From the NCBI GenBank assembly GCA_022578605.1, contig MU394069.1, forward strand, positions 496,001 through 560,000: a DNA stretch of 64,000 nucleotides, given 5' to 3'. A program made the position numbers and the translations under genes. Below the pieces are notes generated by a model that saw only the letters and a program-made list of their open reading frames with translations, did no database searches and was not told the origin of the DNA. The stretch is from Camillea tinctor (taxonomy: Eukaryota; Ascomycota; Sordariomycetes; Xylariales; Xylariaceae). This document shows, piece after piece, positions 48,289 to 60,304 of the stretch (position 1 is its first letter; each line of letters begins with the position of its first letter).

Positions 48289-51200
48289 ATGGCGGAAGCC
48301 GCTCTTGGGTTTGCCGGGACGGCAGCAGGGCTGATATCGCTAGGGATCCAAGTCTACGGAGGCTTGAATAAATACCTTAGAGACTTCAAATCTAGAGATG
48401 AGCGGATAGAGAAGACCCTACGCTATCTTGATCAAATGAAGGGGTCTCTCGATATTATCAAGGATGCAGTTCCTAAGGTCTTATCACAACAACAAGTGCC
48501 GAATAATACTGTCATATCTAACCTGAAATTGTGCGAGGTCGAACTACGATCACTCCAGTCTCGTCTTCAACAATACGAAATCATACCTCGGACTGATATC
48601 AAGGCCAAGCTAAGAAATGTGAAGACGAAACTTCAGTTCCCTTTCAATCTGTCTGAACTAGACGATCTTGAGCGTCAACTAGATCGTATAGTTAGGTCCT
48701 TGATGGTGGCAACGAACGGTCTTATGATGCAAGTAACATTACTATAAAGGAGCTAAGCCGGTAAGACTAACTATTATCTAGCGATAAATTGGCGGATGTG
48801 CGCACAACTGTGTTCGATATTGACGCAAATAGCCGGACTTCAAAAACAATGCTTTCGACCCTCGATGATAAAGTTAACAAGCTTCAGATATCGGACGGTG
48901 GGACTAAGTCCCGTCTGGCAGATATCGAGTCAATCCTAAGAACCATGGTTGACGTTCACATGTCCGATTTGTCTAACCGTATCTCAACTCTCGAGGACGT
49001 TACGAGCTCGGTGCATAACACAACCACTACTCTCTTGACAACACATTCACAACAAATATCTAGCCAATCACAACTCCTTACCGATTTTCTACAGATGTTA
49101 CAGTCACACCAACTTCAAGCATGCCAGAGCGACGAGAAACTTTATGCAAGGAATCTGACAGGAATGATAATCTCAAAACCAAACTTGTTAAAAGATATGA
49201 AAGACACGTTTACGGTCCCTCAAAGCGACACCCAGGTTCTACCACGGAGAGAAACACATCTTGATGGCAAGAATACACTTGATATGAGTTCGCCGCAATG
49301 GGTCATACCAGACATATCTTGTAACTGTCGACCGCGACGCGAAACAAACCACAATTGGTCTCGGTGGCCTCAATTCTGGCTGTTCAATGACACTACCATT
49401 AACATGAGACACGAACCAAACTGTCTATTAAGTAACCCTAGGATACATGAGCGCCAGCGAAATGTCGGGTTTGTATACACAGGGCTACAGCGTTTCTTGT
49501 CTACCGCTGTATCTATCAGCCTCCGTCTGAACTATGGAGCTGGTGGATATAGTATCAGCCCAACATTTCGGTCCTTTACAATGGTAGACGATACAAAGTC
49601 ACCTGCCTTTGTCTTAGCTACGTATCTTAGCCGTGTAGTGATCCGCTTAGGAATAGAGGAAAAGGATGTTAAGCTGTTGCTTGATTATGGGCTCTCGAAA
49701 CTCCGGAGACTCTATCAAAATGGTATAGCGACACCAACAGATATTAATCAAAATGGATGGACGGTAGTTCAAGAAGCCACAACTGAAATTATGAGGGGCT
49801 TTCTCGATCCGTTGGAAGATAACTATCTGCGACGTGGAAAATACCTGAAATTGGCAATCCAGAATATAGGTTTACCTTACGGATCTACGATGGGGAATTC
49901 CTTGATGTATGTTTTCCCTCTATCTTGAACAATACAGAATACCACTAACATGTATTCTTTAGTGATCACTTTTATGGGCTTGTTGTACAAATTACTCCTT
50001 TTCGGGACTTTGAAGGAGTCAACTTTTGTTGGGAAAGCTTTTTATATGAGGCAATCCTTAATATGCCGGGTCATACAGATAATCGCCAGTATTTTATGGA
50101 TTGGTTCCCGTATTTTAGGGAGCGTCTTTGCCAATCTGAAGAATTCATGGAATGTGAGTGAAACTCCTTTTACATAATGCTTCATTTTTCAACTTGCTAA
50201 ATTGTATGTAGACCTTGGCTTTGATAATCCCCTGGATCAGACCCTCGTACGCCAGAACCAGCAGGGGCTGCTTCGAGTTTTACTATCACCAGAAGAGCCA
50301 TATATAGGGGATACCTATATCTGGGACCAAAAATGGCCATATATCGCCCTAAGCTGGCCCCGTGGCTTGGAGCTTATCATCAACAACAGTCCAAGACTAG
50401 ATCTTGACACAAGACAGAATGGTGACAGCGGGCATACGCTATTATCATTAGCCATAGAGCGCGCTTCGGACATTGTATATTGGTCTATAAATCACCATAT
50501 TCGTAGTGACGCGCGTGATTGCACGGGCACAATTAATATTCTTCTAAATCATAACTGCTCTCTGAGCACTATGAGTATTGACAAGATTGGTCACTATAAT
50601 TGCCGTTTTCCGGAGCTCGCGGATATGATACTACAATATATCAAAGAGGGGCGCGAGAGACTGCGAATATTATGTCAGGAATATTTGAACGAAGAAGAAC
50701 AAATTCGACTTGGAATCTGCAATTCATCTATTCTAGACTCTCATGTGGCCGAGATTATCGCAGTTCTTGCTGCAAAGGGTATATCGGCATCAAAATGTCT
50801 AAAGCTCAAGCCCGACGACTACCGACTCTGCCCCCCATATTCTGGGTTGGAATGCGAATCAATTTTCCATCGAATCGGGTCATCATTATCGGCGGATTTG
50901 GCATTTAACTTAGGATTTCGAGATGTGGATGTGCCTTTCAAAGGCCAGACACCGCTTGACGATGCTGCGCACCAATACAACCGCGGTCGCGATACCCTGG
51001 ATGGCTATGTGATGTGGCTTATTGATCATGGAGCCGACTACACCCGTCTTGCAAGTGGTCGAAACCCGGCACGGCACACCATTGCACATAGACTCCATAG
51101 AATACTCTACAAGTTCTTATTCCATTCTACGGATATTCAAGATGCACCAAGGAGATATAAATTGTTTGCCAACATCCAAATCAAGGATGATTGCGTATGC

Positions 51201-51809
51201 GGGTGTTGTGCAACATCACAGGGCTGTTCTCCTTTACATAGGTTCCTCTATTACTTGTCCGAAAATAGAAGCAGGAGCAAGCTCTCTTTCTTTGAATATC
51301 TTTGCAGAGACACTCAATCCCCAATGCCTTTTGAGCCGTTTATCCGAATTCTGACGTTTGATCGTCTTAAGATCAGGCATACTTGCTGCCTTTCTATGGG
51401 AAATGACTATGACTATAGTGATGACTATGGTGATGATTTTGAATATCTGCGGCAAGAAGATGAATCACTACTTCAGCAATTAGAAATTCTAGTGGCCGAA
51501 TTTACAGAGCGGTTCAGGGAGGAAGGAGGCACATTGGCAGAGTTTTTGGACGGAACTTGGACAATGAGAATGAAGCAAGTTGAAAAGGAGCAAAGATCAC
51601 GAGTCCTAACACGAGAAGAGAAGGATTCTCTCCGTGCTATAGGAGTAGATCTGACAGATGGATTATCTGACAATAGCTCGAACGCGGACCCGGTATTATC
51701 TGAATGGCCGGTATTAACATATGAGGACAGGTTGAAAGATGTATACTCCGAAATAGACCAGATTGTTGATGGTAGGATTTCAGATGTTGTATATGGGCCA
51801 ACACGATAG
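48289..51809 (+). CDS. Fungal N-terminal domain/coiled-coil/ankyrin-like protein (putative non-self recognition factor)
   Basis: Four exons: 48289-48728, 48782-49906, 49963-50153 and 50212-51809, giving 1117 residues. Introns 2 and 3 are GT-AG; intron 1 fits only as GC-AG (GCAAGT donor, CTAAC branch, TATCTAG acceptor). Residues 1-~140 are helical, with the hydrophobic start LGFAGTAAGLISLGIQVYGGL, as in the fungal N-terminal domains found on NLR and ankyrin proteins. A probable coiled coil follows at about 155-255. The C-terminal half has degenerate ankyrin-like elements: GHTLLSLAIERA (~660), GQTPLDDAAH (~829), WLIDHGADYTRL (~855) and GCSPLHRFLYYL (~925). The cluster CVCGCC...GC near 912-925 may bind zinc. 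No NTPase motif is present. Function is unknown; a link to allorecognition is inferred from the N-terminal domain and the nearby NLR. GC content is lower than in core genes. Confidence 0.8.
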
Positions 51810-52186
51810 GATTTGGACTTGAATTGGTACAAAGTATGAGTAAACAGGAAGGGTTATGGCATCGGTTTTTTACTAAAAGGAATACAGAAAGTAAAATAAA
51901 CGTTATTATCTTTTAATTTTTCTTTGCCTCTAGACGGATAAAAATCCTCAAATACCTGTCATGAGTGGTGTAGTAGATCATGGGGAACAAGGTAGCATGT
52001 GCGTAATGAGGGATAGAGAGAGTGGTTGATGTATATGCAATGGTATTGGAAGTAGTTGTCATTTCGTTTCCCGCACAACATTCCGTTGATGAGCTCCCAC
52101 TCGGTTGTTAATTCCTGGCCCAGTCTTCCATCCTTGTATAAACCCGTTTCCTGCTTTTTAATTGCCTAGCTAGTAATTCTACACAC
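51810..52186. other. Convergent spacer
   Basis: A 377-bp AT-rich stretch between two convergent stop codons, holding both 3' UTRs. Confidence 0.6.
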
Positions 52187-53881
52187 CTATCTAGGTGTCA
52201 GTTTGACAACAAGCCCATCATTATCGTCGAGGGACATCGTCAACCCAATATTATACTTGGTTTGCTTCTGCCAGTCTGATCCACACTGGAAACCCGGGCT
52301 GTTGATTTCAATGGCGCTGAAGCTCTGTACCAGACGGCAAATAGTGTACCTTGTCAACTTCATCGCAAAGATCTCTGTCGAACAGTAGTTAGTAACCTCC
52401 TCTAAGCAAGGTTAAAGCAAGGAGACTTACCTCCCAGGCACTTGCGTGGCCCGCCTATAAAGGGATGGAATGTATAATCATGTGTTCTAGACTTCACATC
52501 GACTTCCCGCCACCTCTCCGGTCGGAAAAGCCTGGCATCTTCCCCGTAGTTCTTTGTGGATAGATGGCAACCGTACGTTGAAAAACAGATTAAAGCCCCC
52601 TTCGGTACTAAAATCGGTTCTTCTCCAGATTGGCCTCCGCCAAAAGGCAAGGTGGTTGTTTCCTTGCACATTCGACCGTTGATGGGAACTGCTGGAAATA
52701 GACGGAGAGTTTCGTTTATAACATCCTCTAAGTAGGGCATTTTCCTCAGGTCTAATAGGGTCGGTGTGCTATTAGGGTCTTGTCCCATCGTGGAAAGCAC
52801 CTCTGTTTCGAGCTTTTTGAATACATCGGGCTCTTGAGCTAATACATAGACAATCCAACCGAGTAAACTCGCGTTCGTATCACGGCCCGCGAACAAGAGA
52901 TTCATGAGTTCGTCTCTAGCCTTTTCTATATCCGTCGACTTCCCTAGGAATTCGGTAAATGGCTGGTATTTGGAGCCTTGCTCTTGCTTTTGGGCCTCAA
53001 TAATCATGTTCAATAGAGAGTCGCGAGCGGTTAAGCACGACCACCATTGCCTAGGATGATGGGTGAAGAAGGTCAAGAATGCAAACTTCTTCCATCGTTC
53101 TCGTGCTGTAAGAAATTTGACTCCTTCGTTGAAGGCTAATGAGAAACGCTTGCCCTCGTTGTTCATTTTTGATGGTGGACTGAGGAGGCTAGTAGAAACG
53201 CCAAGAAAAAGGTCTGTTGATATGTCCAGAGTGTAGTTGAAGAAGAGGGGTCGAAGGTCTATATGGGGAGACGTTTCCTGCTTGGAAAAGATAGTTTGCA
53301 ACAATTCTTGAAAGTGAGATTCGATAATATGTAAAGCCGGGAATTGGGGCTCGTGTAGTCTTGATGCTATTAATCTTCTTGATCTCTTCCAGTCTTCACC
53401 GTTTTCCGTAAAAATGCCTTCACCAAGTAAGAACCCGAAGCAGACTCGCCGAAGATCGCCATAGTCAAACTTGGAAGATTGTTCAGATAGAATTGAAGCA
53501 ATATTGCGAGAATCTCTAGTTAAAATGGTAAAGAGTGTACCGGCATATTGCCCATACGTGTCACCGTACAGCTCATGATCTTCAAGTGAGAGAATGGGCA
53601 GCTTTCGTTCTTGTTCCGCTTTATGAGACCTTAGCCATTTATCAAGGCCGAATGGAAGTAACCAGGGGGATGGGAGCATATAGATTCGTCCGCACCCCCT
53701 TGATTCACCATGATTGTGGCGCGATGGCTTCAACGATGGTCAGCAACGTAGTGATAATGGTCTTTAGCATTGAAATGTTTATGTAACATACAAATAGCCA
53801 TACATTATGGTACAGCCACCGAATAACTACTAAGCCTAAGGCAACGATGCCGAAAGCAAGTTGGATTTGAATATTAGCCAT
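52187..53881 (-). CDS. Cytochrome P450, CYP52-like
   Basis: Three exons: 53792-53881 (ATG at 53881), 52431-53727 and 52187-52374. Introns are 64 and 56 nt with GTATGT and GTAAGT donors. The product has 524 residues. An N-terminal membrane anchor (about 5-30) is followed by a Pro-containing hinge. The I-helix AGRDTNAS is at 310-317, ExxR as ETLR at 369-372, FRPERW at 431-436, and the haem-binding FHPFIGGPRKCLG at 450-462 with Cys 460. The last exon supplies the L-helix and the final beta sheet. The long VPKGALICFSTYGCH and HDYTFHPF segments match the CYP52 clan, whose members hydroxylate alkanes and fatty acids at the ER. The second I-helix Thr is Asn here. Substrate is not predictable; no biosynthetic backbone enzyme lies alongside. 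Confidence 0.9.
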
Positions 53882-55612
53882 CGAGACTTGGTGTTATTCG
53901 ATGTGATATGCCAGGTTAGAATTCTTTCGTAGTAAGCAACGTTAGGCAGGTATGTGAAAGGAGAAAGAAGGCTTGGAAAGGCGGTATGATGTGCTCGTTT
54001 CATGAACAACGATTCATCAGCCTCCATATTAATAGACTGGACAGAGGATGCCTTATGTAAATATACTCGAGGTGACCATTGGTACGAAGCAGGCAACGTC
54101 CTAGACAAAATATTTTGGCATATAACAATCGCCTAACTTACCAAAATCCACGTTAATTCTTGCCAAGATGTTCTAAACTATGTGAATACCTTTTCTCTTC
54201 ATTCAGAGCCTGGTAGACTTGCTCCTGTTCGATACATGACTCGCTCTTTACTGCCTGATCGTTCAAAAACTCTAAAGCCCCCTGACGCCAAACGGCACCA
54301 ATAGGTTCAGCCCCACTTGCAAGTGATCGAAATTAATTATTTGATGCCATGTCATTGGTGAGCGGGTGAGTGCAGATGGTGGTTGAGGGATGTAAGGGAT
54401 ACAATGGCTCAAGAAGCAAAATACAACACCACTTTTCAAAGTAGTATGTTGTGTTCTGGCAACTATAACTTGGCCGTTTTGAGGTTCAAACTTAGAGGGG
54501 AAGTTATATATATTAGATCATGGAATTTTTGTATTGTAGAACTTTTGTTTTATCTTTTTTCATCTATTATTAAGAAAGTTGTGACCATCTGCATACTGGA
54601 CAATACATCTGTCGCTTTTGTGGCGTTTTGACTAATCGGAAATCAGCACGAGCAATCACAAACACTCTTCCTGGAAATCGAACAAATAGGAATCGGCACC
54701 GAAGGATTACCAACTATCAATATCCTAGCAATAGGAATTTCTGCCTCTTCGCAAGTCTTAGACAATTATAGCTTGGGTACTACCGTGGTGTTGAGTAACG
54801 AAAAGTACAGTGACTTGGCAGAAAACAATAGTAGACTTCTCCTGTTATGAAGGAAGAACTACGCGTTATGGAATTGATGTATCCTTTCGTTTAAGAAACA
54901 TTTCTTCGACTAGTTAAATTACTCTAAGCAAATGTATTGTAAACCGTACAGGTATACAACAAACTACAAGCTTCTCTCATAGCTTCCCTTCGTGGGGAGC
55001 TTTCTCCATCATAGAGGTTTATTATATAATTAAAATGCATGGTTTATGGAAGTCTAAGACTCAAAACCCATGTTAGTTACAGAATGACTTTCACATGTTA
55101 AATATACTTTGGTCCTGATAATCATTATACCTGATGTGGCATACCACCTGTATATGGTTCAAGGGGAGTAAGCCGCCGTTCTTTTCTAGGAATAGCTTGC
55201 TCTTCTTCGCCACCTTTCTATAGAATAATGTTTATCCTCTTATCGTGTAGATGTGATGTACACATGTAGGTTGACATGGTAATGTAATTTACGAAGTCTG
55301 CCAAAGCGAATGGGGGTGGCGGTGAGCAAGCATGTCTCAGCCGGTAGCGCTTGGATGAAATTCTCTCGGCTTTATTAATTAGCAAATCTAGAGGCTTAAA
55401 CTGAGACACTGACATCGCTATTATCGTATCCCACCTATTCAACTAAGTTCTATGATATATTTATTATTGCCTTGTGTGGGAGCCTCGGATTAATGCACGA
55501 AGATTCCGACTTTCTCTCTTGCGACTTTATCTCTCTTGAAAAGTTTGAACACTAGCAAGGCAAGACGCTGTTTCTTTTTTGTATTTGATACTATAAGCCA
55601 CTTGGTAAGAAG
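53882..55612. other. 1.7-kb divergent spacer between the P450 and NLR genes
   Basis: AT-rich; no protein-like frame. The promoters of both flanking genes must lie here. Confidence 0.5.
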
Positions 55613-58600
55613 ATGGCAGACGCCTATTCTATAGCCACTGCCTCCATAGGTCTCTTAGATGTGACCATTCGGCTGCTGAAGTACGTGAAAGCATTAAAAG
55701 ATGGATCAACTACTATTCAGGAAGAACTGGATTCTTTAGAAGGCGAAGTCACCATGCTCGAGCAAGTCTGCAATGCTGTCAACTTTACCTATGAGAAAAG
55801 CGTCTCAATATCGCTAGAGTTATCACCACAACGAATTCGTCCCGGGCAATCTAGCAATGCTACCGGGATAATGTGGGCGGGCCTGGCCCAAATGGTAAAG
55901 CACTGCCATGTCATTGTTGAACGTATCCACAAAACTTTGGAAGATATATGCCAAATGCCTAAACGGAGCTTTTCGAAACATGTGGATACAATGGTAAGGG
56001 TTCATAGAAAACGATCCAAGGAGGAAAGTCTACGACATTGTCGGAGCGAACTTGCTATGTACCAGGGCTCTATTCAACTTATCCTCACTATTATAAATCG
56101 GTATGGGATCTTCCTTCGCTGGCACTAGAAGGAAACTACACATTAACTAATACATAACCACAATTGTAGTGAAGAAACACAAGACTCACAGAAAAACACA
56201 GCAGAATCATTCGAGACCCTGATAAACCAGTTAAGCCAGATACAATCATACACTTCCGATTTGGATGGGCCCGCCGCCTCTACTGGTGATGCTGAATATG
56301 ACAAGGAAGCATTATTAGCCCTTCGAGAGCTAAAGAAATCTATCGCCAACGCTGCTCAGTTGATAGTGCCTCTGACAGTCAACAAATACTTTAAGACACC
56401 TCAATCAGTCAGTAGTATATTTACAGGGAGGGAATCCCTACTCCTCGAACTCAATCGTTCCTTCATTCAGTCTCCAGGGCCCCTACGTAATCAGCACCAG
56501 CGCCGGTTTGTAATACACGGCCTTGGCGGTTCTGGAAAAACCCAGTTCTGTTGCAAGTTTGCTGAAGACAACCGGGAGAGGTAAGATTATTAATGCTATC
56601 TCTCTTCTACACTCGTAACTTATATAACCTTACCAGATTCTGGGGAGTATTCTCTGTCGACGGAAGCTCAGCGGAAAGTATCGAGAAAAGCCTTGGTGAT
56701 ATCGCCAAGCTAGCGGACCGAGATCCGAATGCCAGTGCTGCGCTTCATTGGCTGTCTACCGTGGAGGAACGCTGGCTACTGCTGATCGATAATGCGGATG
56801 ATGTTGACGTTAATCTTGAGGACTATTTCCCGAAAGGGGTGGGCGGCCACATACTTATCACAACAAGGAACCGAGCTTTTAGGGTACTGGGAAATGTAGA
56901 TCCTGGGTATTACGATTTCAGTGGTTTAGGCTTTGATGAAGCGTCTGACTTGCTCTTGAAAGCATCGTCTCTTCCCATGCCATGGTTATCGTCGTGGGAA
57001 ATACTGGCATCGGAAATAACAAAGGCACTTGGACATCTCGCTCTCGCTATTGTACAGGCTGGGGCTGCTATCAGAGAAAGACTTTGTAACCTTCAGGACT
57101 ACCTCGGATGGTACGACCGAAGTTGGCAAAAGGTTCGTCAAGATCATGTAGGACCCATTAAGCATCATGAAAAGGCTGTGTGGGCTACCTGGGAGATGTG
57201 CTACGAGCGCCTTGAGCAAAAGAAGGATAAGGAAGAAGTTGCTGATGCTATAGAACTACTTCACATCTTTGCCTTCTTATATCGAGACGATTTGTCACCG
57301 GTCATTTTAATGAGGGCGCTGACAAACGCGCAGCTGGAAGCCGAAAACGAGAGAAAGGATGCTAATGCGACAAAGGTAGCTACTCCTCAACAGAGACCAA
57401 GCTTTAGCACATTACTACAAAATCATTTCTCATCAATTTGGAGGTTTATGATTGGAATAGACTCACCCACCCCCTTACCATCCATGCTGCGTCATGGTCT
57501 ACAACCAAGTAGGCAGGAGATAGCAGATGACCGAATTCGTCTTGCACTCAGCGAGTTAGACAAAATGTCCCTCATCTATTACAACGACCGGAATGAAACC
57601 TATACGATGCGTGAGTACTTTCTAGGTTATTTCCAGATTGATTCATTCTCCTTTAATCTCAATATTCCGGAGGCCGCCATTGCTGACTTAATTCTGTTCT
57701 TTAAAGACCCAGTAGTTCATGACTGGGCGAGGAAACGTCCTCGAATGAAGCCTCGGCATCAAGCTTTATGGGCGGATATAGCTGGCCAAGTTCTATCTGC
57801 ATCCATTCTCCTACCACCTCTAGGAACGGGAATAGAAGACGAAATGTATCGCGCCTCTCTTCTCCCACACATTGAGCATGTACAGAAATGCCGTGCAGAG
57901 ATCCATTCCCAGATGGACTTGATATCCAGTCACTTTTGGCTTTCATGGTTAACAAGGAGACCATCGAAGAGCGTGCATAGAATACGCATGTTTGCGAAGT
58001 TCAGTCTTGTATACCTGCAATGCGGGCAACCTCAACGGGCCGAACCTCTTTTAGCTGAAGTAGTCGCATCACTGAGTCACGCTGAAGGACCGAGAAGTTC
58101 AAAAACTAGGACTGCGCAAGCGGCACTTGCTCAAGCATATTGGCATCAAGGGAAGATCAGCCAAGCACTCAATCTTCAGCAGAATATCGTCGCGACATGC
58201 AAAAAATACTTTGGTCATAAGAGTCCGGAAACTCTAGAAGCATTGCACAAGCTTAGCGTGTCACTGTGGCAGCAGGGTATGTTCTCCACGGCGAAAGAGA
58301 TCCAGGTGGACGTAGTAGAGAATCTGACGAAGCTCTTCGGCCGGAAGCATATCCAAACGTTGGAAGCGATCAACGACCTGGGGAATACCGTGTGTAAATT
58401 TTATAGGCAAGTGGATCTGGAAGAATCATTCGACTTGCATTCTGAGGCACTTGAGGGTATGAAAGAACTCCTCGGGAACGACCATATTCGTACTACCTAT
58501 CCAAAGGAGAACCTTGCTCGTGTATCTTGTCTTATTGGGGACCAAGCTTTACTAGAGAAAGCACTAAAGTTGATGGAAGAAGTCGTTGAAACAAGGAAGG

Positions 58601-59139
58601 CGAGGATGGGCAAGGAAGCAGTCTGGACTTTAATGGCCATGGCAAACATGGCTGTAGTACTGGGTGCTTTAGGGAGGGTACAGAAAGCAGAAGTGCTGAT
58701 ATTGGATGCTCTTCCAATCGCAGAGCGTAACATGGGGAGTGATAATATCGGTGTTCTTTTCGGACGACAGATACTTGCCACGATGTTAATCCAACAAGAG
58801 CGCTACGATGAAGCCGAGAAAATACTAGTTGGAGCATCCGAACTCCAGAAAAACATGTCTTCACGAACTGACAACTTTCACCCTGACAGGATAGTATCAA
58901 TGGTCGAGCTTGCTAGATGTTATCAGCTACAAGGGAAGCTCAAGAGCAGCATAGATACGTGCGACGAGTTGATCGAAGGACTTCAAGACATAAATGGAGG
59001 CAAGCATCCTTTCACAGAGATTCTAATCAGGGCGCGTGACGAAATGGCTAAAGTGATGGAAGCACAAGAGGGTGGACATGGATTTGAGGCAGGCTCAGAT
59101 ATCAGGTTTCCTGAATATTTATTTAAGATTTATAGGTAG
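55613..59139 (+). CDS. NLR: N-terminal signalling domain, NB-ARC-like NTPase, TPR repeats
   Basis: Three exons: 55613-56100, 56170-56580 and 56637-59139. Introns are 69 and 56 nt with GTATGG/GTAAGA donors and GTAG/CCAG acceptors. The product has 1133 residues. Residues 1-~165 form a helical N-terminal domain (IATASIGLLDVTIRLLKYVKALKD...), the type carried by fungal NLRs of the SesA/HeLo-like class. The NTPase has Walker A GLGGSGKTQ (~280), Walker B WLLLIDNADD (~345), an LITTRNR sensor and LGHLALAIVQAG in place of GLPLAL. A winged-helix-like region leads to about six kinesin-light-chain-type TPRs (about 755-1100, with spaced W-x-GK and LG motifs). Fungal NLRs sense non-self and trigger regulated cell death or signalling through the N-terminal domain. 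The ligand is unknown. All motifs are intact, so the gene looks functional. Confidence 0.9.
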
Positions 59140-60304
59140 GTGACATATATACCTCGAGACGCAAAGTAGCCTTGTTTGGAACAAATACCAGTCCGCACGC
59201 TGTCATCGAATTCATAGAGTTATCATAATAATATGGCTAGATAAATCACGACATGAACTAATAGACGAATGACAATGGTGTGTATAGTCCCACCTCGGAG
59301 TGGAACATTGACGGAACTTGATACTAATATCACGACTATCAATGAGAGTATAGGGTAGGCCCGAATATATGGATCCTTGATTATGGAGAGATATCGGATT
59401 CAGGGTATAATGGGAATTTTGGAGGGGATCGTCATCGGTGTCTAAAATGACGACTGCCGAGGCTTCTAGAGCACATCGAGCACAAGTATAAAAACCTATT
59501 TCGTGTGGGTCTCTATCTACATAAAGGGGGTACAAAGCCCATTTTGGGAATTATCGTGGACATGCTCAGCTCGCGTTGTTGTGCTTTTATTCAGGAACAG
59601 GATTGGTGCTATATCAGAACCGACGTAAGTCTCAGCTTCGGTTCAACATTATGCCTCGAAGTCTATGCTTGTATGCGGAGAACCGCCTCAAGTATGTAGA
59701 CAGTCGAGCTCGAGCCTCCACATTTGCCAATGCTACTATAATCATCCGATGCCACTCTTTGCAATTACACCCCTTGCCTAGACCAAATACCCAGACTCAC
59801 TTGTAGGGTCTCCCCGCAGCCCCCACCCGCATTTCTTGCAAAGAGCCTTACCAGGCACCGGACCAATACATACATATTGGAGTAAACCCCCTGATTAGCC
59901 TCTTAGGCGAATCATGCTATTCGTGGACCGGAATAAGGAGAAAGGGACCGTGGAGAGTCCTTCGCTAAAATGGTAACAGAATGGAGACATTTCGCCTCAT
60001 TCCATAAAGAACAGGGCCACCGTCCCGGTGTATTATGGGCCGAAGCGGTAGACCGAATAACGATGCAATTGGCATCTATAACGCGATCACATAATGGCCC
60101 AACGCGTATTGCCTAAGCTTCCCTGGTTGGGGATGCGGAGAAAGACTCAAAGAAGACGGCCCGCGTGACACCCTGACATTGGTTTATATACCTCGGTGTT
60201 TACCTACCTCTGTCCCATTACCTAGATGCAAGCTCTCCGACTACCTAGGTGTTCTCCTCAGTTAGTAGGTGTTGCTACTCGACGGCGCTCATATCGAGGC
60301 AGCC
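59140..60304. other. Intergenic region upstream of the PL26-like gene
   Basis: No gene seen. The promoter of the next gene includes the TTTATATA element near 60183-60190. Confidence 0.5.
60183..60190 (+). promoter_or_regulatory. TATA-like box (TTTATATA)
   Basis: Located about 115 bp upstream of the ATG at 60305, with CT-rich sequence between them. Confidence 0.45.

Noticed and set aside
49950..50177. 75-codon frame starting at 49950
   Set aside because: Out-of-frame reading across exon 3 of the ankyrin-like gene; the spliced frame gives a better protein.
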